Below, in pieces: positions 1 through 10,501 of a stretch of DNA of 64,000 bases (positions within the stretch are counted from its first letter, which is position 1; the number at the start of each line of letters is the position of its first letter). A program made the position numbers and the translations under genes. Where the stretch lies: the NCBI GenBank assembly GCA_002964805.2, contig PUDQ02000105.1:124001-188000 (forward strand). The letters are read 5' to 3'. The notes beneath the pieces were generated by a model, which was given only the letters and a program-made list of their open reading frames with translations, had not been told where the DNA came from and did no database searches. This stretch comes from Trametes villosa. Its lineage: Eukaryota; Basidiomycota; Agaricomycetes; Polyporales; Polyporaceae.

Positions 1-20
1 TAACATACTCATGCGCACGA

Positions 21-176
21 CTAGCCACCTCGGTCAAGGTCGAGCGCATTTTTAGCCGCGGCCGACTCCTTCTCTCCCATGTCCGCAACCGCCTCTCCGC
101 AGAGAGCACGCGCGCGAGCATCTGCCTCGGTGTTTGGGCTGAGCACGGCCTCGTCGACACGGCTGACATGTTCCAT
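21..176 (-). CDS. possible short ORF or terminal exon at window edge
   Basis: A 51-codon frame on the minus strand opens with MEHVSRVDEAVL and ends with KNALDLDRGG and a stop. Its composition (Ala, Glu and Asp rich, no clusters of rare residues) looks more like coding sequence than the larger ORF overlapping it. A possible splice donor sits close to the stop, so this could also be an exon of a gene running off the left edge of the window. No domain is recognised and the call is weak. Confidence 0.22.
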   Translation of the reverse strand: MEHVSRVDEAVLSPNTEADARARALCGEAVADMGEKESAAAKNALDLDRGG

Positions 177-714
177 GCAGCTCAGCTCCCGGAGGTCGAG
201 GAGCCAGCCTCCTGATCATGTATAATCTTCTTCTGTGATTCGTCCACATGTAAACCCGTCGCTCTCGCCGATTGGCCGTCTTCCCTTGGTATGAACCTGT
301 CTTTGCCCAATGAGGAGGCCCCGTCCGTGTGTCGGTGGAATGCACGGCGCACGCGCGAAGACTCCTATGTACGTGCGGCCCCATCCTCCGAAGTTCGAAC
401 GCGCACCCAGCACGCGTGTGCCCCGCCCAGTGCGCAATTGATTTTGTGCAGGCCCCGCCCGCCTCATGTCCTGTTTCGACGCTTCAGCAGACCTCCAAGC
501 CGTTCTGATTATGATGGGATTCAAGCTGCACATGGTGAGCAGTAGACTAGTCCTGTTTTTTCGCTGATTTTTGGGTGATAGCGATCCGTGTAGGCCTGCG
601 AGATCGACCTGGCGCGCCTTATATCTGCGCCAGGCGATCTCTATCCCCCGCATTGCCTTCCTGCCCGCCTCGCTCTCTGTCGCCCACCCCGCTCCTCACT
701 TACACCCTCCGTCC
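177..714. other. intergenic stretch upstream of the first gene
   Basis: About 540 bases with no recognisable gene. It holds the presumed 5' flank of the unknown gene that starts at 715, including a pyrimidine-rich stretch just before its start codon. No clear TATA box, repeat or RNA gene is visible. Confidence 0.4.
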
Positions 715-1641
715 ATGAGTGCGCCATCTCCTGACTCTGCGTCCATCGCGACCAGCCCCACCCTGCGCACCACATCTCCTGAGCCCGTGCTCCTCGCGAC
801 CGGCGCGTCCTCGCGCGCGTCCTCTCCCGTGGTGACGATTCCCGCTCCGGCCGCCGAGGAAACATCCGCCGTGCCGCCTGCCGCACCCGCCGCACCCGCC
901 CCGCCCGCTGCGCTACCGACCGGAGCGGCGATGCAGCTCCGCGTCGATGGGTGGACCGACTTCGGCCACAACACGCTGATGACCGTTGTCGCAGTCATCG
1001 AGGACAGCATGGTCGTTAGCAATGTACGTCTTGCGCGGCCACCTAATCATGATGTGCCAGGATGTCCGACTAATGCCCTCGCAGTTTACATTGCCGCATG
1101 ACTATATGGAGTTGCAAGCCTCGCGCACGTGCTGGCAGGGCTGGATCGACATCGTCAACCATCCCCGAGGCCTGGGGATGCTGCCTCCCACGACCACCGA
1201 CCGGCAGCGCGCCGCGATCCGCGGTCTCGCGCGCGCGCTCATCTACTTAGGCGCGTACAACGCAGGGCCCGGTCCCGAATGGGACTGGGCTCATTTCATT
1301 CAACATGTGCAGAGCGTGGTGGCGGCGGAGAACCTGTCCGGGGAGCACCAGGTGGAGCTCATCCTCGACTGGGTCCGGCAAGAGCATCAGGTAAGTGCAT
1401 TCTGTATAAAGCTTGCCGTGCGTGTTCAGAACATTCAAGTTGGCAGGCCTCTAGCGCCTGGAAGGCATCGCGACAGGCTGTGCACGCGGACGACCCCACA
1501 CAGGGTGTCTTCTCATCGGCTGTCTCCGAGGAGGATGCGCAACCTGTCACCTCGTCGAGCCCCTTGGAGGAAGGCTCCGAGGACTCCTATGATAGTGATA
1601 GCAGCCTCCCGTCGTTGTGTACTATGATAGATTCTGAGTAG
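715..1641 (+). CDS. hypothetical protein, low-complexity N-terminus
   Basis: Three exons join in frame: 715-1023, 1085-1390 and 1447-1641, giving 269 aa. The introns are 61 and 56 nt with GT...AG ends. The first 75 residues are rich in Ser, Thr, Pro and Ala and probably disordered. The middle exon encodes a compact segment with many aromatic residues, including WTDFGHNTLM, TCWQGWIDIVNHPRGLG and GPEWDWAHFIQHVQ. The C-terminus is acidic and serine-rich. I do not recognise the family. The middle part looks like a folded domain, so this is probably a real, perhaps lineage-restricted gene. The start chosen is the ATG that opens the low-complexity region; an upstream in-frame start is possible. It is the only confident gene left of the repeat island. 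Confidence 0.6.
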
Positions 1642-1721
1642 CGGCGCGTAAAATATATTCTCTGTGTCTTTGCGTATGTTTTCGGAACCGCAAGGATGTC
1701 TGCAAGTACTCCTAACCCGAG

Positions 1722-1866
1722 CACATACCCGTGGCGGGTACGGGTAGCGCCCACCCGTCTGACTCAGCGCTTAACCCGCAACCCGCCACGACCCCCGGGT
1801 TGGCGGGTGCGGGTTGCGCGGGTGTGGGTACGGGTTGCACAAAAAAAACCCGGGGGTGACCCGTGG
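1722..1866. repeat. GGGT/ACCC-rich degenerate repeat
   Basis: A 145-base stretch in which ACCCG/CGGGT words recur on both strands (for example GCGGGTACGGGTAGCG, AACCCGCAACCCGCC and GGCGGGTGCGGGTTGCG), followed by an A8 run and CCCGGGGG. Spacing is irregular, so it is not a simple tandem array and not a TTAGGG-type telomere repeat. Dense short words of this kind occur as subterminal repeats of some hAT-type DNA transposons. That origin is inference; no transposase or terminal repeat was seen. Confidence 0.5.
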
Positions 1867-2934
1867 TGATCCCTAGTTTACTTTACCCGTGCTTCTCCGC
1901 TAACTGCGCCACGGCGTTTTCAGGTGGCTTTGCAGGGTGTCGGGAGGGCATGCGAGCGGTACCCAGGCGGAAGGAGGAAGGCAAAAGATATATTCGAGGA
2001 AACACGACATACAGGCTCAAGAACGCATACAACGTGCTCGCCACTCGACTCAAATTGCATGGATTATGGTGCCATAGACCGAGTCTCGGGAGCTGGAGCA
2101 GAGGAAGCTGGCGTAAAGCTGTTGAGATTGTGCAGGTCATGGAGGCAAGAGCAAGGACGTGTCAAGTAGTTGAGCGCCCGATGTAATGCGATGTGATGGC
2201 GCTCGAAGGGAATATTGTCCCGCTATTGCAAGCGATCTCGACCAAAGCGCCCACATCTTCCAGCCAAAATGTGTGACACTGATCCCCGTGGGAAAATTAT
2301 TTTGAATCTCAGCTAACAAGTCATTAGATCTGAAATAAGCGCCATATACAACTTCCACATACAAACTTGGGGTTAGGGTCACAACCCATGAGAAACTTCA
2401 GGGTTAAAGGCTAGATCACCCATACAGCCACTTTGACTGCTGTGCTAACTTTGCTCTAATGCTCACTGGTTGGCACTTGTGTAACCCTAGATGGCACAGC
2501 ATGGCAATCACTTTCCCAACCACTTTTCAAAGCCACAGGTATGTTGGCAACACTTTTATGAGGGGTTTATACATACTATTTTAGCAGTATGATAGTGATA
2601 GTGATGTGACATCACACTATGTTGGCATCAGATCGCGAGATGGGCTAGGGGCTATTGTAGTGTATTCTCAACACGCTACTATAGCTTGGTTGGAAGCTAT
2701 ATCCACATTGAACACCAATATCCTCACTTATGCCAAGGTCTATTCAGCTAAGTATAACAGTCAATGCCTTTCTTTCTTCTATGGATTCACATTGAAGGGT
2801 AATAACTGAGATGTTGCCTCATGATAGAACATGTAGAACTTAAGCTACGAGAATGTACCCTGATTAGATTGAGCTTCAAACCAGTTTCCTAATGGTATAT
2901 GGCACATGCAACTCGGATACAAATTGCAGGAAGC

Positions 2935-3216
2935 AGACACTTTTTGTTCGCGATATAGACCGGTGGTGTAATGCAATTAATAAGCTGGAGCCGTACAGAT
3001 CGGGGAGGTTTGGTGGAGCCACGGAGCATACGCGCCCAGCGCGTGTGCGAGTAAGGCCGCATGAAGCGCCCATCCCCAGCCAACGACGGCGCAGAATTTC
3101 GCCCGTCGCTGTGCTACGGGCACTTTGGAGTGTTTGGAGCAGATCTCGCCAACACCCACTCAATGCAGCCATCAGCCCCACGCAATCCGGTTCAGTATCG
3201 CAAACAAAAAGTGTCT
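2935..3216. mobile_element. foldback / MITE-like element
   Basis: The ends form a near-perfect inverted repeat of about 30 bases. The left arm (2935-2963) reads AGACACTTTTTGTTCGCGATA onward in part; the right arm (3187-3216), reverse-complemented, differs by one inserted T and a few substitutions. The interior is about 220 bases and markedly GC-richer than the surrounding AT-rich island. There is no coding capacity. No convincing target-site duplication is visible. The size of 282 bases and the structure fit a miniature inverted-repeat element. Confidence 0.6.
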
Positions 3217-3989
3217 AGCATGGGCAAAAAAGGTGGCCATCATGGCTTTTACTGAGCACTTAGAAGCAATGTTTTGCTGATTATCGGATTGTTCTCTGAC
3301 AAATGATACCATTGGATACCAACATTAGATAGCTCTCAGAAAGCCCTTCTTGATGGTATACATACTTGTGATTTGGATAGAAACTGGACAAACTGTGGCC
3401 GAAACACTACCAAGAAGTGTCCTTTTTTTTTCAACAAAATTTCGCGAATGCCACTGGGCGCTAGTAGAAGTCCCAGCTCAGCGACTTCTACCAGTGCCGA
3501 ATGGACTTGGCCAGATTTCGCTTTGTGGGTGCTTATTTTGCAGGAAGAAAAGGCTCCAAGAGCCTTGCTTCACAATGTAGTAAAACACCTTTAGCGCAAC
3601 AACTAAAGGGTATGAAGCCACAGAAACAATCACATCAGGTAGCCCTTGACTACTAGTGTATTATAGAGCAAATATATGCATCATTTAGTAACAAGACTAC
3701 TTTGTAAACAGCAATTCACTGGTCTTTTGCTTGTTTTAAATAGACATTGATGGTTCAAAAGGACAGAGGGGTGCTTGTATGACAACTACACCCCTAGACA
3801 CTTTCCCAATCTAAGCAGGGTCTTATGAGATTATAGTGGTCAGTTCAAACTGACTGAACACTTCTGTACAGGGTTAATAAGTGGCTCATGTCCTCTTATA
3901 ATGGAGCATTACAGGAGAGATAATAGGTAATTGATACATGTCAATACCCCCATGATGTAGAGCTCAGAAGCATCTGCCTAACGGTATAT

Positions 3990-4470
3990 TACAAATTCCA
4001 TTTGAAGCAGAGCTGGAGGAGTAGTGGCCAGCGGAATTAGGGAAGGAGGGAATAATGTAAGCTGTGGCTGGGAACAAAAAAGTACAAAGCGGGAGGCACG
4101 ACAACACGGATTCGCGTTGTTGTGCCACTTGCTTTGTATATGTTTGGTTCCCAACATAAATGCTTTCATTCTGTGTCACTGGATAGTCCAAATGCCATAT
4201 ATTATATGTCATCAGAAAGCTATGGGGGAGTAGAATCCAATGGTGTACAATTCATGATGTAATAATCACTATAGCAGTCATGGTAAGAACTTCAATTTCC
4301 CATTAGTGCCACAATTCAGCCACATTTAGCTTCTATAGCTCATTTTTCAGTACAATGTGCACAAACTCCCCAGGTATCATATACCATTGGATTTAGCTTT
4401 TCAATACCTATTTAATAGGATATTCCATACATTGTAAAGACAACCACAGGCTGCATAAAATCCCAAATTG
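3990..4470. repeat. diverged repeat copy A with hairpin core
   Basis: This unit is repeated about 600 bases downstream (copy B). Shared landmarks in order are an AGCTGTGGCT word, a long hairpin (here 4082-4139), TGTTTGG, a CACTATAGCA word, CCCATTAGTG, TTCAGCCACATT and GTGCACAAAC. The hairpin arms pair over about 26 bases with a few mismatches. No coding potential is seen. Boundaries are approximate because divergence is high. Confidence 0.6.
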
Positions 4471-4599
4471 TGCTCAAAATGGGAGCAGTGTATAGCATAA
4501 TCAATCTGTCCAGGGTTTTCAGCATGCAAGCATGGCCCAGTCAATGAAATGCTGGCTGTGGTGTGCTAAGCAGACAAATGCTGAGGTATTACATCTTGT

Positions 4600-5050
4600 T
4601 GAATGCATTACATCAGGAGGAAAGGAGGGACATTGATGCCAGCTGTGGCTAAGAACAAACAAAGCCAAAGCTGATGGCAGGGAACGCGGAATCTGTGTTC
4701 CCTGCCGTCAGCTTTGGTCTTGTTTGGCTCTTCACACAAATCTCTTTGTATCTTTGGATCAGGTAGTTCGAATGGGATGAAACAAGTGTTGGTAAGAAAC
4801 CATCTATGAGTGGGATCACACTGTTAACAAAGTATGTTGTAATGTCCACTATAGCACTCATAATTAGAGCAACAATTCCCATTAGTGTCAAAGTTCAGCC
4901 ACATTGAGCTTCTCTGGCTTACATCTTAATCCTTTGTGCACAAACCCCTAGGGTGTTATATGTCATTGTATTCAGTTTTCTGATGCCTACCTAGTGGAGT
5001 AGATCATACACTCTGAACATAACCATAGATGGCATTAATCAGATTAAACT
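4600..5050. repeat. diverged repeat copy B with hairpin core
   Basis: Second copy of the unit at 3990-4470, in the same orientation. The hairpin arms are 4663-4688 and 4694-4720, with a loop of about five bases, and they pair almost completely. The arm sequence differs from copy A, yet both arms changed together, so the fold is kept. Downstream landmarks CACTATAGCA, CCCATTAGTG, TTCAGCCACATT and GTGCACAAAC follow in the same order as in copy A. Confidence 0.6.
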
Positions 5051-6129
5051 CCTCAAAAGGTGTAGTAAGTAGTGTCAGATCACCCGGTTGTATACAAATA
5101 GTGTTTTTGTAGATCTGATTGTCACTGACTGTTTTATCATCTTTATTGTGGCTTTATATCCCGTACAAATAGTTCAACCACTAGTCAATAATCAATTGCA
5201 ATGAAAAACAACATTTTATAATCACACACTACCCCGATAATAAACCTCACTCCTCATCAATTGTACCTGCTAGAAATGGCCCTCTCTCCCCAAGTCATTC
5301 TGAAAGGTGCATTAAATGCGCACAAGATGGGTTAATTTGTTTGCTCAATTGCACCCATGTATTGAGTATAGCAAAATCAAGATCAGCTCTGTGATATTCA
5401 TCAGCAGCCCCTTTTGGTGTACATATTGTTATATATCTCGAAACATACATTGCAGAGTTACCTAAATCTGTAAACATCATTGCACTACATAGAAGTACAA
5501 ATGTGCTAATTTTTGAGGTGGCTTGAGTGCAGGAAGGTGTTACGCCCCGTGCGACCTCCAACACCTGCAAATTTTACTCCACTTTTGGTCCACTCTTACT
5601 CCGCTTTTGGTCCGCTAAGTCTGCACTTGTTGGACTTAACTCCGCTTGTCCGACTTTTGGACCTACTTACTCCGCTTTCCACTTATATTCCAATTAGAAC
5701 AATAGCCTTATTGTCTTCCCCAACTTCCGACCTTATTCCGCTTTCTACCTTCCTTATTAGTCTGCTCTTGTTGTTGTGGCATAACAATTAGCTAGTATAT
5801 TATAGCTACACAGTTCAGATATCTTGTTAACTTGTTAGTTGATACACTCGTTCTACTCCCTTCTGAATCTACTTCTTCCGCCTCCTCCACTCCTTGTCCC
5901 GTAGCTCTTCTGACCTTCCTAGTCCAGTAAGTCCAACATTTTGGTGTCGGACCTCTGGACATCGGATCTGTCCACCTCCAAAATCTGAGGACAAGTGGCA
6001 AGAGTCTCTGGTGTTGCTAATAGCTTCGCTGAAGTCCTCTCTTGTGTGGGCCTCCGTTTGGACCTTCGCTCCGCTACATCCGACCTCTGAAGCCAGCTTG
6101 TTCAATATCATGATGAGCTGAGCTATCAA

Positions 6130-6570
6130 CTCACCCATGCCTGGCTTCCTGGGCTTGTCGCGGCACGTCTCCTCTGCGTCTGGGCTGTCCTCCGCCCGGC
6201 CTGTCCCCTCTGCGCCTGGCTCTGCTCCCGGCTTGCCTGCTTTGTGCTCAGCTTGACTCTCCTGCACCCGCCTCATCCCACACCCGGTTCGTCCTGCCTG
6301 TGCTTTCTCTGTCCTGCGTCCGGCTGGTTCTGCCTGCGCCCAGCTCCTCCTGCACCCGGATCGTCTGTGCTGTGTCCGGCTTGTCCTTCCGGCTTGTTCC
6401 CCCTTGTGCCGGGCTCATCTCCTTAGCGTCTGGCCTGTCCTGCACTTGCCTCGTCTGCGCTGCGCCCGTCTCATCTATGCTACTCCCAGCTCGTCCCGCA
6501 CCTAACTCGTCTCCCCTGCGCTCAGCTCGTCCTGCACTCAGCTGGTCTACCTGCGCCAGGCTCGTCTACC
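6130..6570. repeat. degenerate minisatellite
   Basis: About 440 bases of imperfect 15-21 base units built around CAGCTCGTCCTGCACC-like words (CAGCTCGTCCTGCACT, CAGCTCGTCCCGCACC, CAGGCTCGTCTACCTGCG). On the minus strand it is mostly open and would encode Gln, Asp, Glu, Arg and Gly-rich repeats such as GAGRTSRTQD. It may be the remains of a transposon gene. GC content is much higher than the surrounding island. Confidence 0.55.
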
Positions 6571-7775
6571 TGCGTCAGGATCTGCATCCTGTGCATATCA
6601 CAATTGCGCCCTGCCCACGCCGTGTCCCGCCTTTGTTACCGGTCTCATCGCCTCATAAACATCATGTAATCTTACATAGTGTCTCAAGTATAATGTTTTA
6701 CACTATAGTCTTCGTGTGATCATGAAATGGGGATGTACTGGACTACCGAAGCATTGAGTAGCTGGAATTGAGTGCTCATGAGTGCTCATTAGCGCTCATT
6801 AATAGGGGGACCTGTTGAATTAGCACTCAAATGCTCAGGTGACTCATTAAGCACCCATGCGTACTAATTGTCGATTTTTTGCACTCATCTGCCTGGGTGG
6901 CTTTTCCTGATGTGCATAACACTTTCTCGCATGATACAAAAACCTCAACAAACAATATGAATTTATACAAACTTGCCTGCATAAAAAGTTTCTGTAGCTC
7001 TGCATTCTCTGCGGCTTCTGAAGATCCCTGTGGAAGGTTCTGTATCATCTGACTTCTGAAACCCCTGTAACCACTGTAATTTCTATCACAGAGGATACAA
7101 AGGCCTAAGAGGTTAACATGTTTTGCTGGTGAACGGTTTGGACTAGTCCCCACCTGTCTGCAAAATATTGCATGGTGTGAGGGCTGAGGACTGGTGACAG
7201 GATAGAACTGAAATAGGACTGCTAAAGTCCTACCGTGATAGTTCTAATACATCTTTAAAGTATTAGGCATGATTGCTGACCTTGGTCTTTCCAGACCCTG
7301 TCTGGTGTTAAGACACTCTTCTTACTAGGAAGATCCATGCTTACACAAAAAGGATAAGACTTACTTGCGAGAAATGACAGCATAGCTCAAGACCAAATCC
7401 TGATGGCAAGACACAGGTCATTTTCATAAGCATAGTGTCTGATGTTTCCAGGACAGCCCTATTGAAAGACATTAACCAGACCAAGACCTGTAAGACACTT
7501 GCGCAGATTACTGATGTAGGTATGGTTAATGGCTTTCATACGATTAATGAAGGTGCATAGAGACCGCCGAGAGGTTTCAGCTATTTGACTAGCCCTCTTT
7601 TTACTGGGCGCAACCATTCGTGCAGAAGGCTGGCTGGAGTTGGCGCGGTTCTACACCAGGTTCATCCCGGACTGCGACGAGTGTCTATGGTTCACGACAT
7701 CCAACTCGCGGAAGCACGTAGTACACCGTAGTGTATGATCACAGTATGCTTATGAATACGTCTGCATCGCTGGTG

Positions 7776-9977
7776 TTATGACCGTCCACCACCCTGGAGG
7801 GCCTTCATCCGCGCCTCAGCAGCGCGTGCCCGGCGCTCCCTCTCGATCTTCGCCCTCATCTCCGGAGTAAGCCCCGCGACGCTCTCCACTGCCGCCGACG
7901 ACCCACCCAACTTCCTCGGGCCACCCGCGGGCACCTCCTTCGCGCCCCGGACCGTCTTCGGCTCCTCAACGGGAGGTGCGGTCGGCGGCGGCGGTGTCCC
8001 CGCGCGCGCCTCGCGCTCGCGCACCTTGTCCTTCAGGCCCTTGCGGCGCGCCTTCTTCTTCTCCTCGCGGCCCTCCTCCATCTCCGCGCTCAGCGCGCTC
8101 GGCACACGCGCGGCCCCAAGCCAGTCCCACCAGTCGGGGTGCGCGAAGGCGGCGCGCCGGAAGACGTTCCGGACTTCCTTTGTGCGCGCAAGGTCGTAGG
8201 CGGTGCGTCGGCCGCCGCGGGTGCGCGGGAGGCGCTGGGTGTCGGCGTCGGCTTCAGGGTCGGCGTCGAGCTCGGCGTCGCTGTCCTCGACGTCGAGGGA
8301 GGTAGTGGCGTTTGTGCGTGAAGTGGGGACGTCGAGGGTGGGGTCCGCGCGGAGGTCCTCGAGGAGCCACCGGACGACCTCTTCTTGGTTGGCGTGCGCG
8401 GCGACCTGGAGGAGCGTCCCGCCGCGCTCGTCTGCCCACTCGGGCACGGACGCGTTCACGCCCACAAGCGCGGCGCCTTCGCGCTCCCAGAAGCCTTTCA
8501 GCGTGTCAAGACGGCCGCGCTTGACCATGTCGAGGAGGCGCGTCCACTTGTCGCGCAGCGCTTCTTCTGCAGGAGAGAGCTGCGGCTGTGCGGGCTTCTC
8601 TTTGGGCTTGGACGCTTCGGCTGGGGCGGGGGTGGGTTGAGGTCGCGGTTTGGGGAGGGAGGCTAGGAGTGCTTCGTCTTGCGCGCGGAGCGCGTCTTCG
8701 GTGAGGTGGGAGACTTTGACGCGGGTAAGCTCTTGGAGGCAGCGGTTCAGCTCGGCTTGCGTCTAAATGTACGGGTGAGAAGTTGATGAAAATCTGCGAC
8801 GGGGAGACGTACCGGTCGTCGTGTAGGGAAGGGGAATGTGCGTAGGCGTTCGTCGCCTTTCTCAATGACGGCGCCTTCGTAGTCGAGGAATATGCGGCGG
8901 TTGGACACACTCGCCCGGATCCATATGCGCTCTACGTCGTGAATTTCTTCGGCCCATTCAGCGAGTAGGTTACGAATATCCTGGAGTAAGGTTAGTGAGC
9001 AGACAGGGATAAGGATTGTGTGGGCACGTACATCTCGTAACGCCGTTTCTCCATACCGGCGGAGCATGGCACCAGCACTGACGGCTTTGCTCTTTGCGTT
9101 GTCATTAGTCGACTGGGCACCGCCCTGTTTGCGACGCGCTATTTCTTATTGAGTCTCGTGCACGTATTGTGAACGCGGAAAATACTCACTCGTGTAGCGA
9201 TGGAAGGTCTTGTGCTTCAGAACCTCGATCTCTGGCTTGGGCCGTTTGGGCTTCCCCTTCTTGGCGGGCGCGTCGTCGTCGTCGCCATCTGGACGCTTCA
9301 CGCGAACTATAGCCCCAGCGAAGTGACCACCAGCAGTCATGAATAGAGCCCACGTTCGCCCATATTCTCCGCCGTGCTGCATCTCCCTCAGCTCGGAGAG
9401 GTAATCCGTAGGAGGCGTAGCCGCAGGAAAGATGGCCTTGTAGATTCCAAGTTGGGTGGATGGTGGAGAGTGGAACCAGACGAGAGGCGTTTGCGGTAGC
9501 GAGGGTGTGCGGGAATCATCTGGGGATGAGGGGCGCGCGAGTTTACGGGTCTTTTGCACAAGAGCGGAGACGGCGTCGGAGTCGTCCGACTCGCCTTCGG
9601 ACGAGGACGCAGAGCCGGATATCGAGTTCTCCAGTCCTGGAAGGAATTGACACTCAAGTAACTTTCAGATTAAGAGAGAACGCACCATCTACCAATTGCG
9701 CGAAACGCGGTTCGGAGACGGGCTCGCCCCCATTGAGCCGAACCTTCACGTTATAGCGATGCCAGTCGGAGCGGAAGTGCGCGCGCTGGTCCTCAACGTC
9801 TACGAAGGTCGCGCCAAGGCAGATGTTGCACGCGCGTGAGCCTGCGGTAGGCTGCGGTGCGGGCGCAGGAAAATCCGAGGGAGGTGGAGATGGAGTAGCG
9901 GCTTGATTGAGGATGTTGCGCGGGACGAGGGTATCGAGGAGTTCTCTAGGGAGGGAGAAGACGTGGTATTGAGACAT
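7776..9977 (-). CDS. VMS1: Vms1/ANKZF1 peptidyl-tRNA hydrolase of ribosome quality control
   Basis: Five exons (9977-9686, 9636-9190, 9138-9032, 8980-8813, 8762-7776) give 666 aa; the four introns are 48-51 nt. The family releases nascent chains from stalled 60S ribosomes by cleaving peptidyl-tRNA, and it recruits Cdc48/p97. Visible parts in order: a C2H2 finger (CNIC...H-x5-H, residues 50-70), the VLRF1 release domain with WALFMTAGGHFAGAIVRV and KHKTFHRYT, the catalytic loop QGGAQS with Gln near residue 255, ankyrin-like repeats around 410-520 (GGTLLQVAAHANQEEVVRWLL), a charged linker, and a C-terminal Arg/Ala-rich helix (RERRARAAEARMKAL) fitting a p97-binding VIM. All key parts are present, so it should be active. 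It is divergent from POL3, with 524 bases between start codons. Confidence 0.93.
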
Positions 9978-10501
9978 GACGTCCTAGCAATACAGTGGGG
10001 TGGCGAGGGTTGCAGTTGGATGTCTCCGGACGCGTTGTCCTGCGAGATATAGCGGGGAGATGACTCTTGTCTCCGTCAGCATCGCCGCCGCGCGGAACTC
10101 GGGGGATAGACTCACTTTGACAGGGAGTATCGCCCTTCGACTGACTAATCGCGAGCGAGACTTTATACAGGAGGATATCGCTACAACCACGTATCTCGGA
10201 TATCAACAACAGGCAGCGCGTGCGGGTGAGGATGGAGGAGGAGAGGAAAGAGTGGCAGAACGGCGCGCTGAGCGATCGCGAGGGAGATCTCGCCCAAGAT
10301 CTGAATGACCTCAGCCGGAACCGCGCGGGCCGGGGTGCTCACGCCACAGAGCAAACAGGAGCAAGCGCGTCGCAGGCGCGCTCATGAACGCGTCGAGCTC
10401 CAGCCTAGCCACGACGCGTCTCTCGCTCTTACCCTCTCCTTCGCGCACAGTTGCTGGGCAACCATAGACTCTGAGGCTATCTCGCGGAACATCTCGGCAC
10501 T
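9978..10501. other. VMS1-POL3 divergent intergenic region
   Basis: 524 bases separate the two start codons and must hold both promoters. No TATA box is obvious. The right part contains an open frame on the plus strand, listed separately. Confidence 0.5.
10147..10387 (+). CDS. possible small-gene exon between VMS1 and POL3
   Basis: One plus-strand frame ending in a stop at 10385-10387 reads ETLYRRISLQPRISDINN, then RQRVRVRMEEERKEWQNG, then ALSDREGDLAQDLNDLSRNR and an Ala/Ser-rich tail. This looks like a genuine hydrophilic, helical C-terminal segment rather than chance sequence. I could not find a convincing start codon or upstream exon, and a stop lies just before the segment. It may be the last exon of a very small gene or a remnant. 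Confidence 0.2.

Larger units (their letters stand above)
1642..7775. other. AT-rich, gene-poor repeat island
   Basis: About 6.1 kb of clearly lower GC than the flanking genes, with no ORF that resembles a gene product. It holds GGGT-rich DNA near 1.7-1.87 kb, a foldback element at 2.9-3.2 kb, two diverged copies of a hairpin-bearing repeat at about 4.0-5.05 kb, a degenerate minisatellite at 6.1-6.6 kb and short direct repeats near 6.8 kb. The pattern fits old non-autonomous transposons and decayed insertions. No transposase or reverse transcriptase motif was found on either strand. Confidence 0.7.

Noticed and set aside
1722..1866. GGGT-rich DNA as an internal telomere tract
   Set aside because: Fungal telomeres are TTAGGG-type; the words here are CGGGT with irregular spacing on both strands.
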